Shown here piece by piece: positions 1 through 12,700 of a stretch of 64,000 nt of DNA. The notes beneath the pieces are model-generated. The model did not search any database. It had not been told where the DNA came from and worked only from the letters and a program-made list of their open reading frames with translations. A program made the position numbers and the translations under genes. This DNA comes from Paragonimus westermani (Eukaryota; Platyhelminthes; Trematoda; Plagiorchiida; Troglotrematidae). The stretch is taken from the NCBI GenBank assembly GCA_008508345.1, contig QNGE01000905.1, positions 78,424 through 142,423 on the forward strand. The letters are read 5' to 3'. How positions within the stretch are numbered: position 1 is the stretch's first letter; each line of letters begins with the position of its first letter.

Positions 1-234
1 TGTGTATGTCATTTTGTAAATTTTGCCTTTGAAGCCGAGCCTCGGAAATACCTTTTCGTGTAACAATATGTCTCCTTAGTACGTCACCTTTTTCAACAGC
101 AAATTAAAAATGTGACCTTAAAGTAGGTTGCCATGATCCGTAACCCTAATGACCCTCAGCTGAATCTCATTGTAAGTCAACGCGTTTGCTATCTTCAGGC
201 CCAATAAAGCACAACACTACTGGTTCAGACCATG
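1..234. other. No recognised feature
   Basis: No coding frame, RNA fold or repeat is recognised here. The next element appears to begin near 235. Confidence 0.5.
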
Positions 235-645
235 CTCAGTAGGCTCATTGATGACAGTAGCTCCAACCTAAATGAGAACTCCTCAGCAGGGGGTTCTCGA
301 TAAGATAGAACGGAGTGATCGTGTTCTTCTTTCTAAATGATCGACAGACTGAACACTGTTCTTACAAGATTCTGGTTAAGCGTTTGGATCTGATTATTTG
401 GTCATGCCTATTGTGCGGTTGCTCACATTGTGGTTGACAGGCTAGTCTCAAAAGCAATAAGGTCAGAGTGAAAACTCTGATCCGGACAGAGGTATGCACA
501 ACTGATGAGATCTAATGAGAGCAAAACTCGAGTCTAGTGGTTTCTTATAAAGTGGGTAACCGGAAAGCTTATCTGGATACGAAGGATGCGATCGAGCCTG
601 AGTGTTGTTCAATTTTGGAATGAGAATGTTTTTTATGTCTGGACT
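235..645 (+). mobile_element. HHR-SINE copy, decayed, nearly full length
   Basis: The order of modules is a leader (about 235-395), the tRNA-like part (about 396-490), the hammerhead position (496-540) and the tail (541-645). The leader aligns by eye with the leader of the better copy at 4186-4500. The stretch around 'ggtcatgcctattgtg' matches that copy's entry into the tRNA-like part. The tRNA-like promoter boxes are heavily mutated, so the copy is old. Confidence 0.7.
496..540 (+). ncRNA. Degenerate hammerhead ribozyme motif
   Basis: The CTGATGA core is present and is followed by a stem II-like segment. The invariant GAAA box reads CAAA and the stem I strands no longer pair fully (GCACAA against TAGTGG). 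The GTC cleavage triplet is still visible. Self-cleavage is not expected. Confidence 0.65.
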
Positions 646-1394
646 GCGGGTAACCCAATGTAGTGTGAACATGGTGTCATTTAGGGATTAGGGACATGGT
701 TGGTGTGACGTCACATCAACTATTCCGAAGACGGCAAGCTACGGTAACTGCATTGCACGACGAAGTGACTTTTGCACGCACATTTTAGGGTTTCGCAGCC
801 GGATTCTGATAGTCGCAACAGCAGCTAGGATACGAAGTTTCACACCTCTGATGTGAACACGTATGATGCGGTAGATCTGCTTAAATTCTGTTTACACATT
901 GACACTGCAACAGTAGTCGGCTCGGTGAGGCAGAATTGCGCTGGAAATCTTTTGTTGCCCCCTTTTCGTCAGCCAAACAGAACAGTCTCTGCATATTCTC
1001 TCCAACAATTGTCTTATTGTGCTACTGACGTAGCCTGCTCCACAGAAATAAGAAAATGGGTAAACACAAAATGAAGGAGTACTGCTGGGCACTGCCCCTT
1101 TGAAGCGAAAGTATACAATTGACTTAAAGAGGAAGAACAGTCTTAACTTTGCATCTTGATAACTCATCCGCAGGGTCATCTTAAGCCTTCCGATCGGAAC
1201 GCATTAGAAACCTCGTCCTTGGACAGCGAGTTCATATAGATTGACTTATGACCGATAAAGCATTTACTTTACTGTGGATCCGTTTGTTGAATACTTCAAA
1301 TAAGAAAGTTGTCCGGACATCCATAAAGCGTTTCAAATATAGGATTAATCACTCTGACTGATATGCCATCATTACGAATTTTGTAGATTTGGCC
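646..1394. other. No recognised feature
   Basis: Short open frames of 73 and 95 codons occur on both strands around 850-1180. They have no family resemblance and overlap each other, so they are treated as chance. Confidence 0.5.
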
Positions 1395-2320
1395 TACTAA
1401 ACGTCACATTAAATTCCGTTTCTGTTTCATTGGAAAAAAGCTGTGGAAACAACCATTCCATGTCCGTTTTCTCTGCATGCACTGCCAAATCGATCCATTC
1501 GGATATTTCAGTAGAGCAGTATCAAAGAAAATGATTCTTCCGTTCTGTTCTACTTTCGTACAAAACTTCAAATTCCTATGAACTGAATCAGACGCCAGCA
1601 ACAGGGAGCCAATAATGGTATTGCCATCGACCAAACAGGAAGTGTCACCTATACATCATTTCCTAGTAGACACTGTTCGACCAGTCTTTCCAGCTGTGTT
1701 TATTCCATCATCCTCATGAAAGTGTCAGTCAGTATAGAGCCTAGCTGCGAGCCCACTGTCATCCCATTCTTTTTCCATAGATTCTCCCAAAATAATGTGT
1801 GCGCGCTAACAACGGTGCCTTCAAGGGATCATCCAGTATTCCAAATCTCGCAGAATCCAAATCGCTGTACACAAGCACAAAATTGTCTCTCTTAACGACA
1901 CGTTCGCAAGCAGCTAGTACACAGCCAGACCTGCCAAAGGTTCAACGGACTGTAGCATATCTTTGAAGTAATCTGGAACTGGTCTGTTGTGCATTGGTTT
2001 CAGAAGTTCATGTATGAAATCCAACTTAGGTGTGCGCCATCTTTTTGAATTCTAGGTAAACCATAGAATCTGGGCATAATTGAATCTGCCGGTTGCACCG
2101 GCCCAAACATTGACGCACCGGTCTCACGGTTTTCCTTTCTGTTTCTCAGGGATTTAGAGATACCCCTTCCAAATGCAACCGTCGTCTTTCTTAGTTTCCA
2201 TTCTCAGAAATATGGGATTATCCTATAGTATATCGTTCCTCTTGTTTAGGTACGACTGCTTATCTAGCAATACTGTCCCCTCACCCCTATAATGTCTGGT
2301 ATTCAAGACGCTGTCCCCGT
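1395..2320 (-). pseudogene. Penelope-like element reverse transcriptase fragment
   Basis: Read on the minus strand, the pieces follow the order of a PLE reverse transcriptase but are separated by stops and frameshifts. At about 2310-2200 there is a fragment resembling the family's 'ADKG...VVMD..DY' start (here GEGTVLLDKQSYLNKRNDIL, then a stop). Near 2090-2050 the 'FYGLPRIQKDGA' finger motif appears. At about 1775-1715 lies the 'GSxLxxxLxDTFM' block that follows the catalytic region. At 1560-1404 is a thumb-like block equivalent to 'LPFLDxLVxRxPDGxxxxxVYRKPTxTGxYxxFxSxxPxxxKRxLV'. The 5' end and the GIY-YIG endonuclease are not seen nearby. It is a non-functional relic, and assignment to the PLE class is by motif recognition only. 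Confidence 0.75.
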
Positions 2321-3794
2321 TTTGTAGATTATTTGAGACTGTATGTTATCTCCTGTAAGCAACTTGCACGTTCTGAGTTCCACGCTAACTTGTTAATGAC
2401 GTGCATTGACCAGTGTTGTCTAACCTGTTCCATATTTACTTGAGAAGAGAAGATGAGATCATCTAATTGGCTGGACATTTTCTCAAATGTTTCCTCCAAA
2501 TCTGATTACGTTTCTCTAGACAGTAAAACTGGATTCAGTGACAATTATCTCACAAGTTTATCACATAAGCGCAAGGACGTTTATGGTTTCGGCCAACTGA
2601 AAAATATACGGAAACAACGCAGACTGAAACCAGTTAACGTCAAACCGATTAACAATGCCTAAACAGTTTCCACGTATCTCTAGTAAACCGTTCGCTGCGA
2701 TGACTGTTTAAAAATAAAGAAGACGGAAAGTTTTTAACTCGTATCACACCTTTGTTTGCTGAAGTGGACAAGCCAACCAAACAAGCTTTGCCCAATTGAT
2801 TGCGTAGTTAATCGGTGGTTAAGCACTCGTGACCACCAGTTAATCTGTCGCTTGCCAGCTCAGTGTACTCCAGTGTAAGCGACTAAATGTAGCCGTTTCT
2901 TTTGGCTACCATATTACAGCAGAACTACCCCTTGATGCTTATACGATCTTTCCCGCAATAAGCGCCTAATCGCTTTGGTTGAGAATGACTGACTCATGAT
3001 GTAACGTCAGTCGATGTTGAGCTTCACCAAAACTGGGAGGTTGAAATCTTCCTCATAAAAATACGGAGCAAAATATCTTTCCATTTTCTTAACTAGTTGA
3101 CTGCAACCGTAGCCGGAATTTTACCACGCGTTCACAAACATTGAAAGAATTCCAAGTTACCGTTCATTAACTAGTTCGTAGATCTTCATAATACAAGCGC
3201 GACAAGTGTTTTTTCTATCAAAAACTTCAGTCGCAGAGATATGATCAAGTCATTCTAATAAAATTGGGTAGGCTTGAGGACCCAGGAATGCTTGGTTGTG
3301 TGTTTTGTTAAAGTCTAATCTGGCTGGTTCATTTAGTTTTTTGTGAACAGTGGAAATAGGATGAGAATACGTATTTCGATCAGTGATGAGCCGTACTTGC
3401 AAGCTGTTCTGTTCTCGAAACTTACAAATACAACAAAATCCTAGTGAGATTTTACTGGAATTATAAGCTAAACATACAGTTTGCTGCATACATTTTTAAG
3501 AATGTTAGAGTTAGTGAAAATGGATTGTAGCTTGATCAAATAGTCCACACAGTTATCAAGTAAACGCAGTTAACGTGCTCAAGTTTGACAGACGTTTATC
3601 CACTAGTCAATATATTTAGAGTGGCTAGACATCTTCAGAGGATTACTACAATGTGTCATCAAGTTGGTTTTTTGTTCGAGGCTTGAACCAGATACCATTG
3701 CAGGGCTTGTTTAGTTAGTGCTAAAAAAGTTGTGAAATTTAGGTTTTTAGGTTGAACAACACTCATATTTCGCGTTTACATAAACTTTGCATTC
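2321..3794. other. No recognised feature
   Basis: I see only short unsupported open frames (for example 69 codons at 2453-2662 +) and no repeat-family match. Confidence 0.5.
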
Positions 3795-4005
3795 AGCTTC
3801 TTTTGAAAAGTTTGAAAGTTTGAAAGTTTCGCTCTCATTAGAGCTCGTCAGTTGTGCATATCCTTGCCACGGCCAGCAATAGAACTCCGGCCATGCTCTC
3901 ATGAGCGAACCGTTTTCAACAATGTTCCACTGGCATCACGATGGGCACGAGCGTATTGTCAAATCTGAAGGCTCAATGCACAGAAACTGTTTGATTGAAC
4001 GAACG
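3795..4005 (-). mobile_element. HHR-SINE copy, partial
   Basis: The minus strand reads a short leader end, the tRNA-like part (about 3990-3860), the hammerhead position, then a damaged tail. The B-box-like sequence is visible as the complement of 'agaactccggcc' at 3881-3892. The region after GAAA has been replaced by a short tandem repeat (gtttgaaa units at 3810-3829), which removes the cleavage triplet and the 3' strand of stem I. Confidence 0.75.
3811..3858 (-). ncRNA. Hammerhead motif lacking its cleavage site
   Basis: The minus strand keeps CTGACGA, a stem II that can pair and GAAA. The stem III and cleavage region is overwritten by tttcaaac repeats, so the motif cannot self-cleave at the usual site. 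Confidence 0.65.
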
Positions 4006-4059
4006 TTTTCAGTTTTCGAAGGAATTATTCCTACCCTACCATTTGACTGAATCCAATCG

Positions 4060-4500
4060 CTCTCAAGTTGAACGTCACTTGCATTTGATCACAGCTGTCA
4101 CATTTATATAGAATTTCCAGCCAGCCTCTTTCGAAAAGATGCACTAGACTCGAGTTTCGTTCTCATTAGAGCTCGTCAGTAGTGCTCCTCCTCGCCACGG
4201 CCGGCAACAGAACTCCGGCCATTCAATTATGAGGCAACCGTGTTAACCACTGCGCCATTGACCTCACATTGGGCACGACCGAATCATCAAATCTGAAGGC
4301 TCAACCACTCTCGCTTGTGAGCAATGATCAGGTTGCCCGATCGTCTCGAGAGGAGACACAGTTACTGCCTGTTAACTCCAATCGATAACCCCGCGATTAG
4401 GACTTCCGAGACAGGTCGAGATCATTGAGGTCATTAAACTTGTTGGGCGATATTTCAGATTACTGATGAGTAGTTGGAGATTTGGAAATTAAAGTTCTCG
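4060..4500 (-). mobile_element. HHR-SINE copy, near full length, best-preserved leader
   Basis: This is the reference copy in the window. Minus-strand order: leader (about 4500-4275), tRNA-like module (about 4275-4190) with an A-box-like TGGCGCAGTGG and a B-box-like GGAGTTC segment, intact hammerhead (4185-4141), then tail (4140-4060). The A and B boxes imply transcription from an internal RNA polymerase III promoter. No protein is encoded, so it must rely on proteins from another retroelement. The arrangement resembles Sm-alpha of Schistosoma, a tRNA-related element with a hammerhead, but I have not compared sequences. Confidence 0.82.
4141..4185 (-). ncRNA. Hammerhead ribozyme, intact core
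   Basis: All invariant positions are present on the minus strand: CTGACGA, GAAA and the cleavage triplet GTC. Stem I pairs perfectly (GCACTA with TAGTGC). Stem II is 5 bp with one mismatch and an AATG loop. Stem III is only ACTC/GAGT with virtually no loop. Predicted cleavage falls between 4147 and 4146. Very short stem III hammerheads are known from Sm-alpha and from PLEs, where they are thought to act best as dimers or in longer RNA. Confidence 0.85.
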
Positions 4501-7500
4501 AATAAAAATTTGATAATTTTTTAAAATCATATTTCGGGTGGTCTAATCGGCATTAACAGTGGCAAACCTATGCCGTAGTAGTATCCGCACCTTACGTTAG
4601 GATGGTTTGTAAATAACATAATGTGTTCTCGGGCTACTCTGTACACATCATTTAGTAACCAGTCTACAGGATTTCCTGTGATAACTGTTTGCTTAGTATT
4701 CAGTTGTAATCGTCTCTTAATCAGTTCTTACATACTTTATCCAGCGTTGATCAACTAAACTTCTCACGAGATAAGTGAGTTCACACGCTCGATCTGTATA
4801 TGTGCTATAAGCCGAAGTACTAAAGCACGTACATGGTCTGTGCACACATTTATCAACACATTGTTGCGCGTCACAGTTCTAACCGATCTTGTACTACCAG
4901 CACAACGGATGATCGGAATTTAGAATGGTCCAATAGTACAGATTTTGCGTTTCAGTTTTCCAATTTGGCATACGCTTGTTAGCTTAGGCTAAAAGTGGTT
5001 TAAAAATTGTGGTCAAAACTCGACAAACACCAACTATAAATAAGTCATACGGAACAGAATAACGGTTGCAAAACCTGTAGTCAGTCCTCTTAAGTGTGTT
5101 TTTAAAATATTTTGCGTTGCAAAACAAATTAAAAAGAGAAAGTATGTTGGAACCGCAACGGTTCGTTCTATATATGTGTGCTGGTAGTCTGTTGTTGTGC
5201 ACTCTAATGCGTTAAATTAAAACAAGTATTTGCCAAAAAGCTTCTTGCAGTCTGCTTAGTGAACAAAATTGTAGTTTTTTCTCTTCCAGCTAGACGGCAC
5301 GGTGAACCAAGTTCCCAAAAACTAACCTTTTCCTTGTACACGTCTGCCTTAGTAAGCTAAAACGCTGTACCCGAATCCTCGACGTGTTTTTGTATGAAGA
5401 GTTCATGCCATAATTTTTTATTCATTTGGGATAAAAACAATACACAGAAATATAGGGATGAGTAAAATCCCAATGTAGCATAAATTTCCTATGAAAATAA
5501 AGTTAGTTTTGAATCTATATTTTAATTGTCAAACAAGCTTTACAGAAAAATTCTACAGTTTTCTCGTGATGATGGACTTCAAAACAAACACAATACCAGT
5601 CAGTCATTCAAATAGATGGAGCGATTTCCTACTTGTGACAATGTTGAAATTTAGCTAAGGCGCCAGTGGGTAGTCACGCACCAAAATTGATATTGATTCT
5701 AATCCGATGACTAAGTCCCAAACATACACGTAGCATTGGCGCCAAGTGGTTAGGCCATTTTTTGATCGGGAACTGTAATGTATTTGCTGAAACCTTTTGC
5801 GACAAACATCAACTCAATAGACTGCTGATATTATTTTGAGTGGGGTGATGATAGAATACAAAGCATGGTTTGTGTCCTACAGAGCTAGTTTGTTCACACA
5901 CAAATGCGCAATTAATCGGAATCATTACAAAAATGTCCTACGGGACAGATGTTATAAACTGAGAGAACAGAGAGGTGGACCAGAAGAAATCCAGATGAAT
6001 GGAAAACATTTGATCATAAAAGTAACAAACTGTAGGAGACTGGTTCCGTAAGTTTTTGCAATTGATGAACACTAGTACAGTGTCAGTGTCCAACACTGGT
6101 ATTCGTGCATTTGGGCCATACCTATTTCAGAATTCTACCATGGTCACTTTAGTTGAGTTCGTTTGTGACAGTGGGCTGAGTAGAGCATTGAGCCTAAATG
6201 TCAAATTAATGGGCTTCTAGGGTGGTCTTGTACTTTAACTGGTAGAAATGTTGCCGCGTTCCGACATGCTGTCACTATTGTTGAGTCGAGTCCAACTGGA
6301 TCCCAGATTGCTTGTAATTGTGCATGCTCTGACTTATCAAACCTACCATAATAAGTACCAGTATATTTCGTGAATAGCCAACGACTTAAACTCATGCACT
6401 TCTCAAATGCACAGAATAAGAACATCATCTGACCCCTTAGAAAACGACCAGTCATTTGACCCAAGCAAGGCTTGTGTCCTAATGAATCATTACCCCTCGC
6501 TTCGCTTCAAATTTCAACCTTAGGATGGGAGAATTTTGATCACTAGTTAGAGAACCGCAAGAAAGTTGGTCTAATCCTTCAAAGTTCAACAATAAACAGA
6601 AGTTTACAATGTGTATACGCATCGGATGGCACGCTGGAAGAAAACAAAGAATTGTGTGTATATGTGGGTAACAATGGGTGAAAATCTATCCAAAGATGTT
6701 TTTTTCAATGGAACCAATGGCTACTGGAATACGAAGTATGATAAGGGGAGAAAATAAAGAATACGGAAAGTATAGTATGACTTTGACACTAACTACGAAG
6801 CCAGTTCAAAAGCGAATATCAACACTCAAGCATCTGCAGTAGGAACTTGGATAGTCACTTTGCCTGGGGATTCGTAATACCAACCCAAATGTGTGTGTCT
6901 AGTCTTTAAATGAAGCTTTTATTGACTTTGTTGTAACAGATTCAGAAAACAGAACTTTCTTCTGAATACATACTTATGTTAAGGAAAGTTTTCGCATGTC
7001 ATGCTGCTGGTCCGGTATTATTCTGGTACTGATTCTAAGATATTTGTCTTAACTGCTTAACGGTTAGAAAGGCATTTGATAGTTCAAGAAAACATCGCCT
7101 TCAATCTGCCCATGGCACACAATTTAAAAATGTTGTCTAACGCAGTAGAACTCAGTTAGTTGTCTTCAACTCTACCCTCACAACCAGCTGAGTGTCACAC
7201 AGTGGTTTATCGACAACCTAATCTGCTTTAAGTAGAATGAGTACCCACCAGAAAACTGAACACAGGTGGACTAGTTGACTAAAAATTCCCAACAACCTAC
7301 TTTTGGCACCCCAGGCGTTGTCTTGTCTTTCCTCGTCTTGAAAAATATTTGCTACGTGAAAGTTTTCAGTGTACATCATTCTGTCTTTAAGGTTGAGAAA
7401 AGGAGGCTTGTACTTTATGACTGAAGGGTACAGTTTCATGATGACTTTAAAGCCTTTCCGTTTCAGTAACACTATCCACCATTCTCAGTAGACGTGTGAC

Positions 7501-9439
7501 AAATGTGTACCGCTAGCTGTCAGAGTTTTATGGGTGGTTGTTCTACATCTGATAACTGCCTGTGGTTCCTTCGTTTTCTCTTTCCTAACAGAATTCCTCG
7601 TAAGTATAAGCCTCTGATAAACAGTTAGAAAGTCGTGGTCACAGTAAACTACTAACAAACTAAATAGGCATTTTGTCCACCCATTGAATTTTTGGCCATA
7701 TGTTTGCTCAGTGCACATCTCCTGTTGTCTATAAATCAATTAGTTGATTCGACTTTACCTGGTGTGGCTTGAAGAAAACGTCCGACATAATTCCGTGTCA
7801 CAACAATTTGCAGTTAATGACTCAATTATGATTTTTTGACTTCCTAGTTATCAGAGGCAATATTGAAATCTACAGAATTTATTGTCTTGGCAATTTTACT
7901 CAACCAGTCTGCCACTTAAATGAGTTTCGTAGCTACAGACTTGTAGTCAAACCATATCGCTGAACGTATGAGTAGTGAGTAGTCCCCAGTGATTCTTGTA
8001 GAAATTTACCGTGAGTATGTTCGTGTATGAATTTTAAAAACGCTACTAAATTTATGTTTAGTTCGTTATGGAATTATTATGATGTTTATCAACTCACTGT
8101 TGAAAGTTGATATCAGAACGACATACTTTGGTATGTCAAACTGCATTTTTCCGTGATTCGAAACAGGCTAGACAGTCGGGGCAGCAGAAACCATGTTTTC
8201 AGTTTCAAAGACTCATCTTTGTAGTTCGCCATTGTACTGGGAGCGTTTATTACGTTAGCCTTAACTCTGTCCACTATCGCACCTATCTATCAAATGCAAA
8301 CTTTGAATTTGTACCGTGCCTCACCATCATAACTGTGAAGTGGTTCCCCCGTCCAAATGCTCGTTATCTTAATCGGGTATTCTGAGATTTATGAATCCTC
8401 CTGTTTACGATAAAGCATGGATTTTGAATTTCTGGCACCTACCAGTCTTGTCTAAATAATTATTTTTATATCCTTCTCAAAATTAATAGAAAACAAATAT
8501 TAGTACCACGGCTACCACATTCTGCAAACCTATGCCTTCTGGATAGTCAGCGCAAATGAGTTGTCTATGCGTGAACACAAAAGCTTGTTCGACTCGTGAA
8601 AAGTTCAGTTGTTAACTGAACACAGACTACGCAGTAACCTACAGCGGGTTGTTAGTAAGTTAGTTCAGCATGGATGTTCGAATTAATTGACATTTCCTTG
8701 GGGATCATCTATGTATTTTATATGAATATATGTATTTTATATGCGAAGTCATGGCTATTGCAGGGAGATAAAATAGTCCATACTAACAGGTTTCAAGAAT
8801 CCCAGTCAGTTCAGCTGAAACCTCTATTACGTTCAGCAAATTGTCTAGCTGTCAGAAGTTTCCAGTGGCAGATCCAGGAAGGATCATCCTAGAAGAGATC
8901 AGCTTGTCTTCAAACAAAATCTCGGTGAAAAAAACTGAGTACGTTACCGTGGATACTAACCCGATTCTTTGGAATGTTTCAACCAGGGAGTTTTCTTTTG
9001 GTTTTCAACCTGCTAACGCAATTGTCTGTTGTGCTGCCTATAAAGCAAACGAAGCTCCACTTAACTATATGCCTAGAAAATGTGCCTAATTGCATACTGA
9101 TATAGGCGGACTCTGCGAATCAAGTGTTGTGTGAACACTTATTACATAAAAGCTGTGTGAGTAACATCATTAAATTCCCACGAACTGTCCTACTGCTGAG
9201 TCGAAGGGGACTGTCACTGTTCTTACAATGTGAGATCAAGTTGTAGGCACCTCGATGTTGAATAGTTGAATACAGCCGTAGTTATTTTCAGTAGTTAGGT
9301 CCCTTCCCGTCCCCTTCTTTTTTCCTTCTCTTTCTTCCTATACCGGGTTTGCTCTTTCTTCATGGTTGTTTGGCAGTTAAGCATTAGTGTGAACCACTGA
9401 TGTATTGCTGTATATGATAATGATGATGTAGTAGTCAAT
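4501..9439. other. Long stretch without recognised genes
   Basis: I find no coding region or repeat family that I can name. A small direct duplication of tatgtattttatatg lies at about 8710-8742. Open frames reach only about 90 codons and lack family resemblance. Confidence 0.5.
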
Positions 9440-9620
9440 AGAGTTGCTTCATAAAAGTGTGTTCGGAATTCTATTCCTAGTTACGGCGAGAATATGCACT
9501 ACTGATGAGCTCTAACAAGAGTGAAACTCCAACCTAGTGCTACTTTTCGGAAGAACCTGACTGGAAAGTCTGTGAGAATGTAACATCTGCGATCAATTTC
9601 AAGCCATCTCCATCTTACAT
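9440..9620 (+). mobile_element. HHR-SINE copy, partial
   Basis: The second half of the tRNA-like part (about 9440-9495), the hammerhead (9496-9540) and the tail (9541-9620) are recognisable. The tail matches the sequence after the ribozyme in the 16890 copy, including the segment after 'ttttcgga' and the 'gcgatcaa' block. The leader is not visible upstream. Confidence 0.72.
9496..9540 (+). ncRNA. Hammerhead motif with altered cleavage triplet
   Basis: CTGATGA, a stem II of five pairs, GAAA and a perfect stem I (GCACTA/TAGTGC) are retained. The GTC triplet before the scissile bond reads ACC, which breaks the NUH rule and the closing A-U pair of stem III. Cleavage is probably lost. Confidence 0.75.
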
Positions 9621-9739
9621 AAAACTCTCCAGTAAAGTACAAGCCTTCGTCCCTGATGTGGGATAATCTTTGCAGGCCCAGTAAAAAAGACACGATTACA
9701 GTCTGATCCATGCAAAGTAATTTGGTTATATTAGCGTCC

Positions 9740-9742
<3 letters not shown>

Positions 9743-9775
<33 letters not shown>
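9743..9775. repeat. (AT)n microsatellite, 33 bp
   Basis: An uninterrupted alternating AT run. Confidence 0.95.
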
Positions 9776-9776
<1 letters not shown>

Positions 9777-12700
9777 TACAGTGTACACAGCCCACTACTT
9801 TCTTTGGTTCCTACAAAATTCTCTCGGTAAGCCTTGTATAAATACACGTATTCTGATGCTCTCTAATGTTTTTCACGATTCAGTTCAATTTTAGTCAAAT
9901 TATTCCAGGAAATCATCAGTCAAAGTTTAGGCGAAAGACTGCAATACTGCCGTTAGACAATGACGGACTATGAAGGAACAGATGACGACCATAAACCGGA
10001 AGGAAACGGAATCGGACGAGTAGTAAATGGGTGAAAATGGTGCTCTGTGTATTCGTTTTGAAAATGACGATAGTGGTGTGAAGAAAGTTATCGGCATTTA
10101 CAGGGAATACGACACGGAGGTTAATATTTCTGGGACAAACTGAAACTGTCTCATATGCGGTGGATGGGACGATTTCGCAGGACGGAATAAAATTATCTAA
10201 GCTATTAGGAGTCAATGAACGGACATATAATTACACCAGAACAGCTCATCTGCTTGAGTTGAAATGTTGATGAAAAAACCCAGATCCTGACTTAATGATA
10301 CAATTGTGCGAACCGTAATGAAAAACAGTCCTCAGGTTCTTCGATTCAGGCAACTACAACAATGGGTACACATCCGTTCCTACAGACGGTGATAGAAATA
10401 GACGGTAGTAGAACAACGAGGAAATGGTGTTAAATCTGAATGTTGTCTGTGGATAGCTGAACGAGTATTTATCATGTTAACTGTACCAATTCTGTACACA
10501 CCAAACCCGTCATACACAGATATTAGAAAAGCTCTCACTTTCTGAATACTGTTAATGCATTTGAATTAAACGGCAAACACTGATAGCATTCTAATTCGGT
10601 ACATCTACAAAGCAATTTCCGCTTCATTCTTATGATATTTTTTAGAAATTCCACTAATCCAGCAGTTCACAACCAAAGATAAAACGAGCCCTTATGGTAC
10701 TAGTTACGGTTTTAGTTGATTCCATATTCCGTGTGCTGTTGGCTGGTCCGAGACGAGATTAGTATGATCAACTGAATGTTACATCAACCAATACATCCAC
10801 AAAGGCGTATATTGACACCTAGTTTGGATAAATAACCCGTAGGTGATCGATGAAACTACAAAACCAGATAGGTTTTTCGAAATTTTAACACTATTCTTCC
10901 AATGTACAGCTAGTTTTAACTTGGAACACTTAACCTATATCTATCAACAAAACAAACATCAATAAATTACCATGAATGAGAAAATTGTGTATCTGTTCAA
11001 GAAACCACTCACATTCGTCAAGCAACGTAACTACTCTGGCAGGTTTGAAGTGATATAGGTTTTATAGTGTTGGTGGTAACCAGTCAAAGTTACTTAATTT
11101 GTGCTTATTTCATACCTGAAAACCTACGTTTCAAGCAAACTTCTATTTCTCCACGCTAATTCTACTTCTGTTCATTTTTCTTCCAGTTCTATATTCTTTC
11201 GTGTTCTTGAAAATTTGTCAGATACAAACCTTGGACCTTCATATAACATGTATCGAGTAGTTTCGGTGATGAACGTAAACGTAATAAGCTTATTATAACC
11301 CCCAGAGTTCCATTGATGCTGTAGGTTTCTCAGGTTCTCACAAGTAAGATCATTGTTATGGGCCGCCCGAACTTTTTGAATGGAAATATTACTTTTTCCA
11401 CGGTGACAAAAAGAATGTTTGCAATGTCTGCATGACAGTAAGTCGTTGTTCCGACCGATATGTTGTTCATTTTCTTCTCGAGGAACCACTTCAGCGCCAG
11501 AGGTTAGAAGTAGATTGTGGTGACCACGGTCCAGAATTGTTTTCAGTTTCATAAATCACGTGCATACAGCTTGAAACAACATGGAATTTCCTGTCGGTTT
11601 TGTTGTACAATCAACAGTTCCAGCTGGACTTACACGGTGAACAGTCTATCAGATAACAGACATGTATATCAAGGGTTTTGTGCCATCTCCTTTGACAGTC
11701 ACCACAGTAAGGAAATTATAACTTATTCAAACAATCGCTACCTGATAAACTCATGCATGAAGACGATCGACAACAAAATATCAGTTTGAGTTTAACGATA
11801 CGAGTTTGAGTCCTTATGGTTGTAGCCACAGTGAGTTAGTGGTCCGCTTCAATGCAATCCGCACAGTTAAAAGGTTTATCAAGCAAATTCCGCGTTACAT
11901 GCAATACTCATAGGGGTGAAGGTCTGGAGGATGAAAGTTTCCCTTCAGAACGTAAAAGTCACGGCTTGATCCCAATTCAGATCATCTTTATCTGAACAGT
12001 GCGAATTAGAACAGGGCCGTTCCTTGAATATCGATTTGAAGGTGAACATCGTGAAGTATTATAAAGTTGTAGTATAATTAATTAATTAAAACAATAAGGT
12101 TGTCATGTGTATTCGTTGCTTCCATAAGTGTATTGTGTAGAGAGACAATGGTTCGTCTATACACTACAGCTCAAAGTCGTCAGTTACCACGGTAAGTATG
12201 AATATGATTCAATGAATAGTGTTAATCAATATCACGTCAAAAATTGCTGCAAAACACTCATTCCAATGTTTTGACGGTCAATATTCTACAGAGTCAATAT
12301 TATATAATCAGTTAGTTGACGTCGCATCCGTGCTTGTTGTTGACTGCTGATTTACAGGTAGCTATGGTTACCTTATTTTGATATTAATACAGGGTGTTCC
12401 TTTCTTAAACTGCTAAGCTGCTGTCACCGGCATCTCTTTGTACTTCTGGTGTTAGTATTCTCCATAAATGTCCAAGTATAATTGGAATCCGAACTAGACA
12501 CAGACCATTCCATAGCTTACGAAACGGTGAGTGACTCATGTCGCTTAGATTAAGTGGAGTATCGTTACACCGTTTTACTGAAATATAGTTTTGTGTGCTA
12601 ACAACGAAGTGATTAACACTGTGTTGTTACAGGTCACTAGATTAACCCACTGACTCAAACCTGTTACTGATAATGCACCACTAACCAAAAGTGTGTTTTC

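Noticed and set aside
5715..5770. 'cattggcgccaagtggttagg' as another HHR-SINE A box
   Set aside because: Only about 20 bases resemble the tRNA-like module, with no B box, ribozyme or tail following.
11172..11552. 126-codon minus-strand frame
   Set aside because: Cysteine and histidine residues hinted at a zinc-binding motif, but the spacing fits no known finger.
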